Positions 1-5,923 are shown, counted from the first letter of the stretch. The stretch is DNA of 5,923 nucleotides from Melioribacteraceae bacterium (GCA_015494845.1 WGAL01000312.1:1-5923), one strand, 5' to 3'. Notes: generated by a model from the letters alone, not told the origin. Numbers and translations are program-made.

Positions 1-618
1 GCTTTTTTCAGATACGGTTTTATTAAAAACGTTGAGTTTCCAGAGTTTGAGAAATTTGTTTATCCGAAGGAAATGCCTTGGCTTGATTCCGCTTCGCCGG
101 AGCCGCCGGAGAATTTCATTGCTCGCGCAACGGACGACGGCTTTATTGAATTCCGCTGGGAAAACCCGGTAAGCGACGTTAAGTATTTTTCGTTGTACGA
201 CGTTACTTTCGAGCCGAATTTAATTGCGCTCTTGCCTGGCAACGCAAATTATGCGCGAATGAAAATAAACGTTCCGAAAGCCGTAATTACGAAATTCGAA
301 ATGCGCGCGGTTGATAAATTGTGGAACGAAAGCAAGCCGTCGCAAACCGCCTCCGTTGAATTGGCGGAACTCGCGAAACTTATTAACATAAGCGATATCG
401 CTCCGCAAAAACCGACTTTAATCCGCCAGGGTGATAAATATTTTCTCGTAATTTTTTCCGCATACGATAATGAAACTCAAACCGCAAAAATAGAGAGCGG
501 CGAAACTACCGAAAATATTGATGTTAAAAACGGAATTAATTTTGTCGAACTGAAAAATATTTCCGGCAAAGTTAAATTGTATTTTAACGGAAAGCGTTAT
601 GTTTTTGACGTTCGTTAG
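1..618 (+). CDS. C-terminal part of a probable GHL10-type (YngK-like) glycoside hydrolase with FnIII module
   Basis: The reading frame is open from base 1 and stops at TAG 616-618, so the window holds the last 205 residues of a longer protein. The ATG at 73 is internal: the frame continues upstream without a stop and no ribosome site precedes it. Residues 25-36 read MPWLDSASPEPP. A similar MPWLD...APxPP junction follows the catalytic barrel in Bacteroidota DUF187/GHL10 proteins as I recall them, and leads into a fibronectin III domain. Here that domain spans about residues 33-118: FIEFRWENP marks the early strands and AVDKLWNESKPS the end, close to the usual AVDxxxNES ending. About 87 further residues form a beta-rich tail of unknown role. 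Members of this family are thought to be secreted or periplasmic and act on polysaccharide or cell-wall glycans. No catalytic residue lies in the window, so the enzyme assignment rests on the linker and FnIII pattern alone. Confidence 0.62.
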   Translation, partial: AFFRYGFIKNVEFPEFEKFVYPKEMPWLDSASPEPPENFIARATDDGFIEFRWENPVSDVKYFSLYDVTFEPNLIALLPGNANYARMKINVPKAVITKFEMRAVDKLWNESKPSQTASVELAELAKLINISDIAPQKPTLIRQGDKYFLVIFSAYDNETQTAKIESGETTENIDVKNGINFVELKNISGKVKLYFNGKRYVFDVR

Positions 619-753
619 AGAATTCTTCTTCTGTAAAGGTGCAATTAATCGCGTCTTTTCAATTATTAAAAACAGACATCTCATAAATTGCTTAAACCAA
701 ATTTTCGATTAATCCTTTCCGCTTTTGTTTCCCTTTTGTTATTTTAAAAATCT

Positions 754-761
754 TATATTTT
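754..761 (+). promoter_or_regulatory. Candidate -10/-7 promoter element for citF
   Basis: TATATTTT lies 41 bases before the citF start, in the AT-rich gap after the upstream gene. It matches seven of eight positions of TAnnTTTG, the -7 element known from Bacteroidota, and contains TATATT, which also resembles a sigma-70 -10 box. No convincing -35/-33 partner at normal spacing is visible. Transcription from here would give a leader of roughly 35 bases carrying the citF ribosome site. AT-rich sequence yields such matches by chance, so this is a modest call. Confidence 0.35.
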
Positions 762-788
762 TTACTGTAACCATATTGAAAAAATTAC

Positions 789-796
789 GGAAAGGA
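789..796 (+). promoter_or_regulatory. Ribosome binding site that fixes the citF start
   Basis: GGAAAGGA sits six bases before the ATG at 803. The same frame is open back to an ATG at 725, but that start has no Shine-Dalgarno sequence, would put the promoter candidate inside the coding region, and would add 26 hydrophobic and basic residues that CitF proteins lack. The start at 803 is therefore preferred. Confidence 0.75.
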
Positions 797-802
797 ATAA
801 AA

Positions 803-2356
803 ATGAAATTTCAGAAAAACGCCGCAGGAAGACTCGTTCCGACCGAAGTTAACGGACAACCTCAAACGCCTTATCTAGGCGTGGGAAAATTCAGACCGAC
901 AGGAAGAAAAGCCGCGCCGCCTATAAGAACTTGCGCGGATTATCCAGCCGACGGAAACAAAGTCGTGAAAAACTTGAAAGAAGCGTTGAAAAAAGCCGGC
1001 TTGAAAGACGGAATGACAATTTCGACGCATCACCATTTCAGAAACGGCGACGCGGTTACCAATATGCTTTTCGATACAATAAAATCAATGGGAATAAAAA
1101 ATATCCGTTGGTTCCCGAGCGCATCGTTTCCGGTTCATTCGCATTTGATAAAATATCTGGAAGACGGAACAATTCACCACATCGAAGGTTCGATGAACGG
1201 GCCGCTCGGGAGATATTGTTCCGAAGGCAAGATGAAAGGAATGGGCGTTTTGCGCTCGCACGGCGGACGCTGGCAAGCAATCCAAGACGGCGAAGTGCAT
1301 ATTGACATCGCCGTAATTGCCGCGCCAACCGCCGATCCGTTCGGGAACGCTACCGGCGACCGCGGTCCCGCCGCTTGCGGACTTCTCGGTTTCGCGCTTG
1401 CCGATTCGATTTACGCGGACAACGTAATTGTCGTCACCGATAATCTCGTTCCGTTCCCTTGCGTCCCTTGGCAAATTCAAGGGAATAATGTCGATTACGT
1501 CGTGGAAGTAGATTCGATTGGCGACCCGTCGAAAATCGTTTCCGGCACGACGCAAGTTACCAAAAGTCCCGACCGCTTGCTTATTGCCGAATACATTGCG
1601 CAATTTATGGAAGACGCCGGAATAATGAAAGAGGGTTTTTCGTTCCAAGCGGGCGCAGGCGGAATAAATCTCGCGTTTGCCGTTTACCTTAAAGAAAGAA
1701 TGAAACGAAAAGGCGTTAAGGCGCGCTTTATTCGCGGTGGCAGCACAAAGTATCTTGTGGAAATGTTGGAAGAAGGTTTAACCGATTACATTTTGGACGG
1801 ACAAACGTTCGATTTGGAAGGCGTTCGCTCGATGCGCGAAAATCCGAATCACGTGAATACAAGTCCGTTTACAAGTTACAATTATCACGGCAAAGGCAAT
1901 TTTGCTTCGATGGTTGACGCGGCGGTTCTCGGCGCAACGGAAGTCGATATTAATTTTAACGCAAACGTCGTAACGCACTCGGACGGATTTTTGTTGCACG
2001 GTATCGGCGGATGGCAAAACGCGCTTTTCGCGAAAACCACAATTCTTGCCGTTCCGTCGTTCCGCGACAGAATTCCGGTAATTGTCGATGAAGTTACGAC
2101 GCTTGTTGGTCCAAGCGAATTAATCGACGTAGTAATTACGGAACGCGGCGTCGCGATAAATCCGAGACGGAAAGATTTGATTAAAGCGGTAAAAGGTTCG
2201 TCGTTGCCGGTTCGACCAATTGAAGAAATTTACGAGGAAGTAACCGCAATTTGCGGCAAACCACAAAAGCCGAAAGTAAACAAAGAGAAGCCTGTTGCTA
2301 TAATCAAATGGGTTGACGGCACGGTAATAGATACGGTTTATCAGGTGGTGCAATAA
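803..2356 (+). CDS. citF: Citrate lyase alpha subunit (citrate:acetyl-ACP transferase)
   Basis: This is a complete 517-residue protein; E. coli CitF is about 510. CitF is the family I CoA-transferase-like subunit of citrate lyase. It swaps the acetyl group on the acyl carrier subunit CitD for citrate, giving citryl-ACP, which CitE then cleaves to oxaloacetate and acetyl-ACP. Visible family signatures are the glycine-rich QAGAGGINLA at 282-291 (E. coli has QTGTGGASLA), MLEEGLTDYILDGQ at 321-334, EVDINFNANV..SDG at 380-395 (EVDTNFNVNV..SDG in E. coli), VITERGVAINPRRKDLI at 444-460, and the ending VDGTVIDTVYQV at 504-515. No signal peptide or membrane segment is seen, so it should be cytoplasmic. 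Residues 487-497 form a Lys/Pro-rich linker before the last strand. The gene is intact, but no citD, citE, citC, citG or citX lies within reach in this window, which is unusual because they normally form one operon. The family assignment is firm; activity in an actual citrate lyase complex is inferred. Confidence 0.93.
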   Translation: MKFQKNAAGRLVPTEVNGQPQTPYLGVGKFRPTGRKAAPPIRTCADYPADGNKVVKNLKEALKKAGLKDGMTISTHHHFRNGDAVTNMLFDTIKSMGIKNIRWFPSASFPVHSHLIKYLEDGTIHHIEGSMNGPLGRYCSEGKMKGMGVLRSHGGRWQAIQDGEVHIDIAVIAAPTADPFGNATGDRGPAACGLLGFALADSIYADNVIVVTDNLVPFPCVPWQIQGNNVDYVVEVDSIGDPSKIVSGTTQVTKSPDRLLIAEYIAQFMEDAGIMKEGFSFQAGAGGINLAFAVYLKERMKRKGVKARFIRGGSTKYLVEMLEEGLTDYILDGQTFDLEGVRSMRENPNHVNTSPFTSYNYHGKGNFASMVDAAVLGATEVDINFNANVVTHSDGFLLHGIGGWQNALFAKTTILAVPSFRDRIPVIVDEVTTLVGPSELIDVVITERGVAINPRRKDLIKAVKGSSLPVRPIEEIYEEVTAICGKPQKPKVNKEKPVAIIKWVDGTVIDTVYQVVQ

Positions 2357-2431
2357 TAATTGAATATGTGAATTAAAAAGGATATTATTTAATGATAAAT
2401 AAATTTTTTAAACACAAAAAGGAGAACCAAA

Positions 2432-3676
2432 ATGTTTGATGAGAGTTATGATTTCACGGTAAAAGAAAGATTTTTGAGATACGTTAAATACGACACTCAA
2501 TCCAACGAAGAATCAGAAACTTTTCCGAGCGACCCGAAGCAGTTGGAACTTTCGAAAGATTTGGTGAAAGAATTGAAAGAAATCGGATTGGAAGACGCTT
2601 ATATGAACGAATACGGTTACGTTTTCGCAACTTTGCCTTCCAATACCGACAAAGAGGTCCCGGTCGTTGCGTTTATAGCGCACGTAGATACCGCGCCGGC
2701 AGTTACAGGAAAAAATGTAAATCCGCAAATATTTGAAAATTACCAAGGCGGCGACATCGTTTTGCCGAACGGAAAGGTCATCGAGGAAGCAAAAAATCCT
2801 GAATTAAAAGATATGATTGGTTTTGAGATTATTACGACCGACGGAACGACTTTGCTTGGCGCGGACGATAAAGCCGGCGTTGCGGAAATTATCGACGCAA
2901 TGAATTATTTGATTAAACACCCTGAAGTTAAACACGGAACAATTCGGGTTTGCTTTACGCCAGATGAGGAAGTCGGACGCGGAACGGAAAAACTCGATAT
3001 TAAAGAACTCGGTGCAAAATACGCATACACAATCGACGGCGGAACGCGCGGTGAAATAGAAACCGAAACTTTTTCAGCTGATGCCGTTGATATAAAATTC
3101 TTCGGTAAAAATGTTCACCCAGGATACGCAAAAGGAAAACTCGTAAACGCTATTAAAGTCGCGGCAAGATTTATCGAAATGTTGCCAAAAGACAAACTTT
3201 CGCCGGAAACAACGGAAGGACGCGAAGGTTATGTTCACCCGATTTCAATTTCCGGCAATGAAGAAGAAACGCAAGTTAAATTTATTATTCGCGATTTTGT
3301 CGATGAAAAACTTACCGAATATGAAGATTATCTCGAAGAACTAGTTAAAAAAGCGGTCGCTGAATTTCCTGGTTCCAACTACGAGTTTAAACGAATTGAG
3401 CAATACAGAAATATGAAGCACATCGTTGACCAACATCCTGAAGTTGAACAATACGCAATTGAAGCGCTTGAAAGACTCGGCATCAAACCGATTCAATCGG
3501 CTATTCGCGGCGGCACGGACGGTTCCAAGTTAAGTTATATGGGCGTTCCGACGCCGAACTTGTTTGCAGGCGGACACAATTTCCACTCGGTTTTGGAATA
3601 CGTTGCGCGCGAAGATATGGAAGCGGCGGTTAAAACAATTGTTACGCTCGCTCAAATTTGGGAAGAAAAAAGTTAA
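2432..3676 (+). CDS. pepT: Peptidase T (tripeptide aminopeptidase, M20B zinc peptidase)
   Basis: This 414-residue protein matches the usual length of PepT (408 in E. coli), a cytoplasmic dinuclear zinc exopeptidase that removes the N-terminal residue of tripeptides. The metal site is complete: H84 and catalytic D86 in AHVDTAP, bridging D145 in GADDKAG, catalytic E179 and ligand E180 in TPDEEVG, D202 in TIDGG, and H385 in GGHNFH. The PepT-specific stretch GKNVNPQIFENYQGGDI at 93-109 and RGGTDGS at 359-365 distinguish it from other M20 peptidases. NVHPG at 227-231 lies in the inserted dimerisation domain. The start follows AAAAAGGAG at 2416-2424, seven bases before the ATG. No terminator is visible in the 75 bases after citF, so it may be transcribed from the citF promoter, from its own, or from both. 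A hairpin terminator follows directly. There is no apparent metabolic link to citF. Confidence 0.96.
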   Translation: MFDESYDFTVKERFLRYVKYDTQSNEESETFPSDPKQLELSKDLVKELKEIGLEDAYMNEYGYVFATLPSNTDKEVPVVAFIAHVDTAPAVTGKNVNPQIFENYQGGDIVLPNGKVIEEAKNPELKDMIGFEIITTDGTTLLGADDKAGVAEIIDAMNYLIKHPEVKHGTIRVCFTPDEEVGRGTEKLDIKELGAKYAYTIDGGTRGEIETETFSADAVDIKFFGKNVHPGYAKGKLVNAIKVAARFIEMLPKDKLSPETTEGREGYVHPISISGNEEETQVKFIIRDFVDEKLTEYEDYLEELVKKAVAEFPGSNYEFKRIEQYRNMKHIVDQHPEVEQYAIEALERLGIKPIQSAIRGGTDGSKLSYMGVPTPNLFAGGHNFHSVLEYVAREDMEAAVKTIVTLAQIWEEKS

Positions 3677-3698
3677 TATTTGATTTAAGAAATTTACG

Positions 3699-3732
3699 GC
3701 GAAGTTGAGCAATTCGACTTCGCTTTTCTTTT
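3699..3732 (+). terminator. Rho-independent terminator-like hairpin after pepT
   Basis: GCGAAGTTGAG pairs with TTCGACTTCGC around a CAA loop: eleven pairs, two of them G-T, the outer seven perfect. TTTTCTTTT follows. It starts 22 bases after the pepT stop, as expected for a terminator. It ends only 23 bases before the next start codon, which leaves little room for a separate promoter, so it may work partly as an attenuator or mRNA 3'-end stabiliser. Confidence 0.85.
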
Positions 3733-3743
3733 ATTAAAAAATG

Positions 3744-3749
3744 AAGGGA
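3744..3749 (+). promoter_or_regulatory. Ribosome binding site that fixes the start of the RidA-family gene
   Basis: AAGGGA lies six bases before the ATG at 3756. An in-frame ATG at 3741 would add MKGTK, but this Shine-Dalgarno would then lie inside the gene and only ATTAAAAA would precede that start. The start at 3756 is favoured and gives the NYEEKIKELG opening expected for this subfamily. Confidence 0.7.
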
Positions 3750-3755
3750 ACAAAA

Positions 3756-4217
3756 ATGAACTACGAAGAAAAAATAAAAGAATTGGGTTACGAACTTCCT
3801 GTTGCCCCGAAGCCGCTTGCATCTTACATTCCGGCGGTCGTAACAGGAAATTTGATTTTTACGGCAGGGCAAGTTCCGATTGTAAACGGAGAACTTAAAT
3901 ATTCCGGAAAAGTTTGCGACGAGAAAACAATTGAAGACGGGATAAGAGCGGCGCGGGTTTGCGTTCTTAATTGTTTAAGCGTAATTAAAAACGAACTCGG
4001 TTCTTTGGATAAAATTAAAAGAATTGTAAAAATAACCGTTTTTGTAAACAGCGCAGAACAATTTACCGACCAGGCAAAAGTAGCAAACGGCGCATCCGAT
4101 TTGCTCGTTGAAATATTCGGGGAAAACGGCAAACACGCACGCAGCGCCGTCGGGGTAAGCGAACTTCCGATTAATTCGGCTGTGGAAATCGAAATGATTG
4201 CAGAAATCAAACAATAA
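3756..4217 (+). CDS. RidA/YjgF/YER057c/UK114 family protein, ~153-residue subfamily
   Basis: The product has 153 residues, longer than E. coli RidA (128). It has the N-terminal extension and long middle helix of the YjgF-like-1 subgroup, recognisable by ELGYELPVAPKPLASYIPAVVTGNLIFTAGQ and DQAKVANGASDLLVEIFGENGKHARSAVGV. RidA proteins are small cytoplasmic trimers with active sites between subunits; the best known hydrolyse reactive enamine/imine intermediates released by PLP enzymes. R129 in HARSAVGV aligns with the imine-binding Arg105 of E. coli RidA, and E146 in VEIEMI with its Glu120, so deaminase-type chemistry is possible. The substrate of this longer subgroup is not established as far as I know, and no PLP enzyme lies nearby to suggest one. 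The gene follows a hairpin closely and precedes the PagL-like gene by eight bases, suggesting a two-gene unit with it. Confidence 0.88.
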   Translation: MNYEEKIKELGYELPVAPKPLASYIPAVVTGNLIFTAGQVPIVNGELKYSGKVCDEKTIEDGIRAARVCVLNCLSVIKNELGSLDKIKRIVKITVFVNSAEQFTDQAKVANGASDLLVEIFGENGKHARSAVGVSELPINSAVEIEMIAEIKQ

Positions 4218-4225
4218 GGAGAATG

Positions 4226-5401
4226 ATGAGAAAGATAATTTTTGTTTTTGCCGTTCTTGCGGCGACCTCGTTTTACGCTCAAAGCAGTAAGGGATTTTTC
4301 GGCAATAAGTATTTAAGATTCGGTTACCAAGCCGGAAAGGTTTTGCCAACGCATAAATTTTTCGAGGGCGAAAACGCTTCCGGACAGCCGATTGATTATT
4401 TCCAATCTTTCCGGTTGGAGTTCGGAACGCAAACCGACGGAAATTCCGAATGGCATCACGTTTTTAATTTCCCGTCTTACGGAATCGGTTTGTACGCCGC
4501 TAATTTTTTTGACGACAAAGAATTGGGAACGCCTTCCGCCGTTTACGCATATTTTGATTGGCCGTTCAAACGATATACAAAATCCGCATTAAGCGCGGAA
4601 TTCGGTTTTGGTTTAGCCTATGACTGGCAACCTTTTGAACCGGAAGATAATCCTTACAATTTGGTAATAGGAATGGGACGTTCGGTGTATATTGATGTCG
4701 GATTAAAATATACTTATCAAATTTCCGAACACTTTGATTTAAGCGGTGAAATCTCATTCTCGCATTTTTCGAACGGCTCAACGCAACAACCGAACGCAGG
4801 CGTAAACCTTATGGCGCCGCGCATTAATTTATCTTATAATTTCGGCGGACATCCGGTTCTGCCAGCAAGAAAAGTTTTGCCGGAATATACAGCCGACAAT
4901 AAAGAACTTACATTTTCGTTTACGTATGGAAGTAAAAGCGAAGTTTTCACAGTTGAAGATTATCCAACTTCCGGCGGAATGTACGACAGCTTACGACGAG
5001 CCGACCACAACGTATTCGCGTTTATTGCAACTTACAACAAGCAATTTTATTACAACAGCAAATACGGCATCGGCGCGGAAGTTGAATACGACCCATCGCT
5101 CGGCGTTGTTTACAAATATATTGACGGCGCGGTTGTGAAAATTGATTCCGAAACAAAAGATAAAATAAGAGCCGGAATTTTCGCGCAATACGTTTTGGTA
5201 ATTCACAAGCTTGAAGGATTGGTGGGAGTTGGGTATTATATTTTCGGCAGAAACCCAGGCTCACTTCCGAAACTTTACCAACGGCTTGGCGCAAGATATT
5301 ATATCTTCAAAGATTTTGCACTTGGCGTGAATTTGAGATTTTACGATTTCTCAAAAGCCGACAATATGGAATTTAACTTTGCTTACAGAATAAATTTGTA
5401 G
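4226..5401 (+). CDS. PagL-like outer-membrane beta-barrel (acyloxyacyl hydrolase / lipid A deacylase family)
   Basis: The product has 391 residues with a signal peptide: MRK, a hydrophobic stretch IIFVFAVLAATSFYA at 4-18, and probable cleavage after Ala18. The start at 4226 is chosen over the adjacent ATG at 4223 because AGGAG at 4217-4221 lies one base from the first and four from the second. Residues 26-208 resemble PagL, an outer-membrane enzyme that removes the 3-O-linked acyl chain of lipid A. The motif SHFSNGSTQQPNAGVN at 179-194 provides the His (H180), Ser (S182) and oxyanion-type Asn (N183). By ungapped comparison with Pseudomonas PagL as I remember it, the third catalytic residue, a Glu, is N194 here. 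Residues 227-391 add about eight more amphipathic strands, so the protein is roughly twice the size of classical PagL and could be a 16-strand barrel or two 8-strand barrels. It ends in FNFAYRINL, an acceptable barrel-terminating strand. Outer-membrane location is well supported; lipid A deacylase activity is uncertain. Confidence 0.8.
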   Translation: MRKIIFVFAVLAATSFYAQSSKGFFGNKYLRFGYQAGKVLPTHKFFEGENASGQPIDYFQSFRLEFGTQTDGNSEWHHVFNFPSYGIGLYAANFFDDKELGTPSAVYAYFDWPFKRYTKSALSAEFGFGLAYDWQPFEPEDNPYNLVIGMGRSVYIDVGLKYTYQISEHFDLSGEISFSHFSNGSTQQPNAGVNLMAPRINLSYNFGGHPVLPARKVLPEYTADNKELTFSFTYGSKSEVFTVEDYPTSGGMYDSLRRADHNVFAFIATYNKQFYYNSKYGIGAEVEYDPSLGVVYKYIDGAVVKIDSETKDKIRAGIFAQYVLVIHKLEGLVGVGYYIFGRNPGSLPKLYQRLGARYYIFKDFALGVNLRFYDFSKADNMEFNFAYRINL

Positions 5402-5421
5402 TGTAGTCACGAACAAATTGT

Positions 5422-5448
5422 AAAGACGCGCTCCGGTGCGTCTTTTTT
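5422..5448 (+). terminator. Rho-independent terminator after the PagL-like gene
   Basis: AAAGACGCGC pairs with GTGCGTCTTT around a TCCG loop: ten pairs with one G-T, ending in six consecutive T. It begins 21 bases after the TAG of the PagL-like gene and closes the presumed RidA-PagL transcription unit. On the minus strand the paired A/T flanks make it nearly symmetrical, but no minus-strand gene approaches it. Confidence 0.9.
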
Positions 5449-5544
5449 AATTTCCGCAAAAAACATAACAAATTCTCGCAATCTGCGGGCTATCAATTCC
5501 TGACGAAATCTCGCCAATTTCGAAAAAAACTCCTTAATTTTTCG

Positions 5545-5552
5545 TAAATTTG
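5545..5552 (+). promoter_or_regulatory. Candidate TAnnTTTG promoter element for the 5604 gene
   Basis: TAAATTTG matches the Bacteroidota -7 consensus TAnnTTTG exactly and lies 51 bases before the ATG at 5604, in a 155-base AT-rich spacer that follows a terminator. A new promoter is needed somewhere here. No clear -33 TTTG is found at the usual 19-21 base spacing; TTTC at 5518-5521 is 23 bases away. The call is suggestive only. Confidence 0.35.
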
Positions 5553-5603
5553 CACACTTGTTTTTAAAAATTTTTGCAAAAAGGAAAATCGTTTTTTGTA
5601 TTT

Positions 5604-5923
5604 ATGCTCGAAAGAAGAATAAAAATACACGGCAAAACTCAGTTTGAGATTAAACTTCATTATCCTTTGAAAAAGAATAAAAGGGAAGCCGAGTACAACG
5701 TGGATTTGTTCTTCTTTTTGCCGAAAAGTTTGGGCGTAACCAAAACGACTTACCGCAAGGTAAATTTTTACGACAGCGTTCAAAATTACATTCGTCTTAA
5801 AACTCCGGTTTACACGCTTGAAGGAATTTTAAACGGCGAAAATTCGCCTTACGAAAAACTGAAATCCGTTTACCAAAAAATTGCCGAAAACCCTGGCGAG
5901 GAATCCGAAGAAGAATACGAAAC
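5604..5923 (+). CDS. Hypothetical protein, N-terminal 106 residues, runs off the window
   Basis: The frame opens at ATG 5604 and remains open to the end of the window, so the gene is cut by the right edge. An in-frame stop at 5565-5567 limits the N terminus and no other Met occurs in the visible part, so this ATG is the likely start. The nearest Shine-Dalgarno-like AAGGA (5581-5585) is 18 bases away, too far for normal use; initiation may not depend on it. I do not recognise the family. The protein is charged and has no signal peptide or membrane segment. It opens with a Lys/Arg-rich beta-type segment (ERRIKIHGKTQFEIKLHYPL), then YNVDLFFFLPKSLGV and a stretch rich in aromatic and basic residues (TYRKVNFYDSVQNYIRLKTP, 49-68). 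A helical segment follows, and the visible part ends in an acidic run (GEESEEEYE). It is probably cytoplasmic. It sits after a terminator and is therefore a separate unit from the PagL-like gene. No function is proposed. Confidence 0.75.
   Translation, partial: MLERRIKIHGKTQFEIKLHYPLKKNKREAEYNVDLFFFLPKSLGVTKTTYRKVNFYDSVQNYIRLKTPVYTLEGILNGENSPYEKLKSVYQKIAENPGEESEEEYE

Noticed and set aside
653..677. An imperfect hairpin GTCTTTT ... AAAAACAGAC after the first gene, considered as its terminator.
   Set aside because: The stem needs a two-base bulge, is AT-rich, and no T-tract follows.
644..713. An 8-base inverted repeat, ATTAATCG at 644-651 and CGATTAAT at 706-713, between the first gene and citF.
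   Set aside because: The arms are 54 bases apart, do not extend with further pairs, and such AT-rich octamers arise by chance; no terminator or operator is supported.
1085..1648. A long minus-strand open frame of 187 codons inside citF, and similar ones across pepT and the RidA gene.
   Set aside because: Their translations are rich in Arg, Asn and Cys without any domain, they have no ribosome sites, and they lie opposite confidently identified genes; they reflect codon bias of the plus-strand genes.
2392..2439. A 15-residue open frame (ATG 2392, TGA 2437) that overlaps the first eight bases of pepT, with AGGA about ten bases upstream; a possible leader peptide.
   Set aside because: The coding content is just AT-rich intergenic sequence (MINKFFKHKKENQNV), no attenuator structure or codon run is seen, and pepT has its own strong ribosome site.
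5422..5448. The GACGCGC...GTGCGTC hairpin as a dispersed REP-type element.
   Set aside because: Only one copy is present in the window and its position and T-tract are fully explained by transcription termination; a genome-wide count would be needed to say more.
5504..5522. A small hairpin CGAAAT-CTCGCCA-ATTTCG in the spacer before the last gene.
   Set aside because: Six pairs with a 7-base loop, followed by A rather than T on the plus strand, and no minus-strand gene ends here; not a terminator and no known riboswitch or RNA resembles it.

Overview
The window reads as a gene-dense stretch of a moderately AT-rich, Gram-negative genome, most likely from the Fibrobacterota/Bacteroidota (FCB) group. 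Three things point there: a large two-part PagL-type outer-membrane barrel, the tail of a GHL10-type glycoside hydrolase with a fibronectin III module, and AT-rich promoter candidates close to the TAnnTTTG form used in that group. This placement is an inference; no RNA gene or other phylogenetic marker is present. All six genes lie on the plus strand.

Layout. Bases 1-618 are the 3' end of a gene whose start lies outside the window, probably a family-10-like (GHL10/YngK-type) glycoside hydrolase ending in an FnIII domain and a short beta-rich tail. A 184-base gap with a promoter candidate leads to a full-length citrate lyase alpha subunit (citF, 803-2356). After 75 bases comes peptidase T (pepT, 2432-3676), followed by a strong terminator-like hairpin. 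Only 23 bases after its T-tract starts a 153-residue RidA/YjgF-family protein (3756-4217). Its stop codon is eight bases from a PagL-like outer-membrane protein (4226-5401), so these two look co-transcribed. A second clear terminator (5422-5448) closes that unit. After a 155-base AT-rich spacer, an unrecognised cytoplasmic protein begins at 5604 and runs off the right edge.

Function. The genes do not form one pathway. The set mixes polysaccharide degradation, citrate metabolism, peptide turnover, metabolite repair and outer-membrane lipid modification, as is common in ordinary chromosomal housekeeping regions. No mobile element, CRISPR array, phage gene or defence system is visible. The points most worth following up are the citF with no adjacent citD, citE or maturation genes, the apparently duplicated PagL-like barrel whose two halves both depart from the expected catalytic residues, and the hairpin wedged between pepT and the RidA gene.
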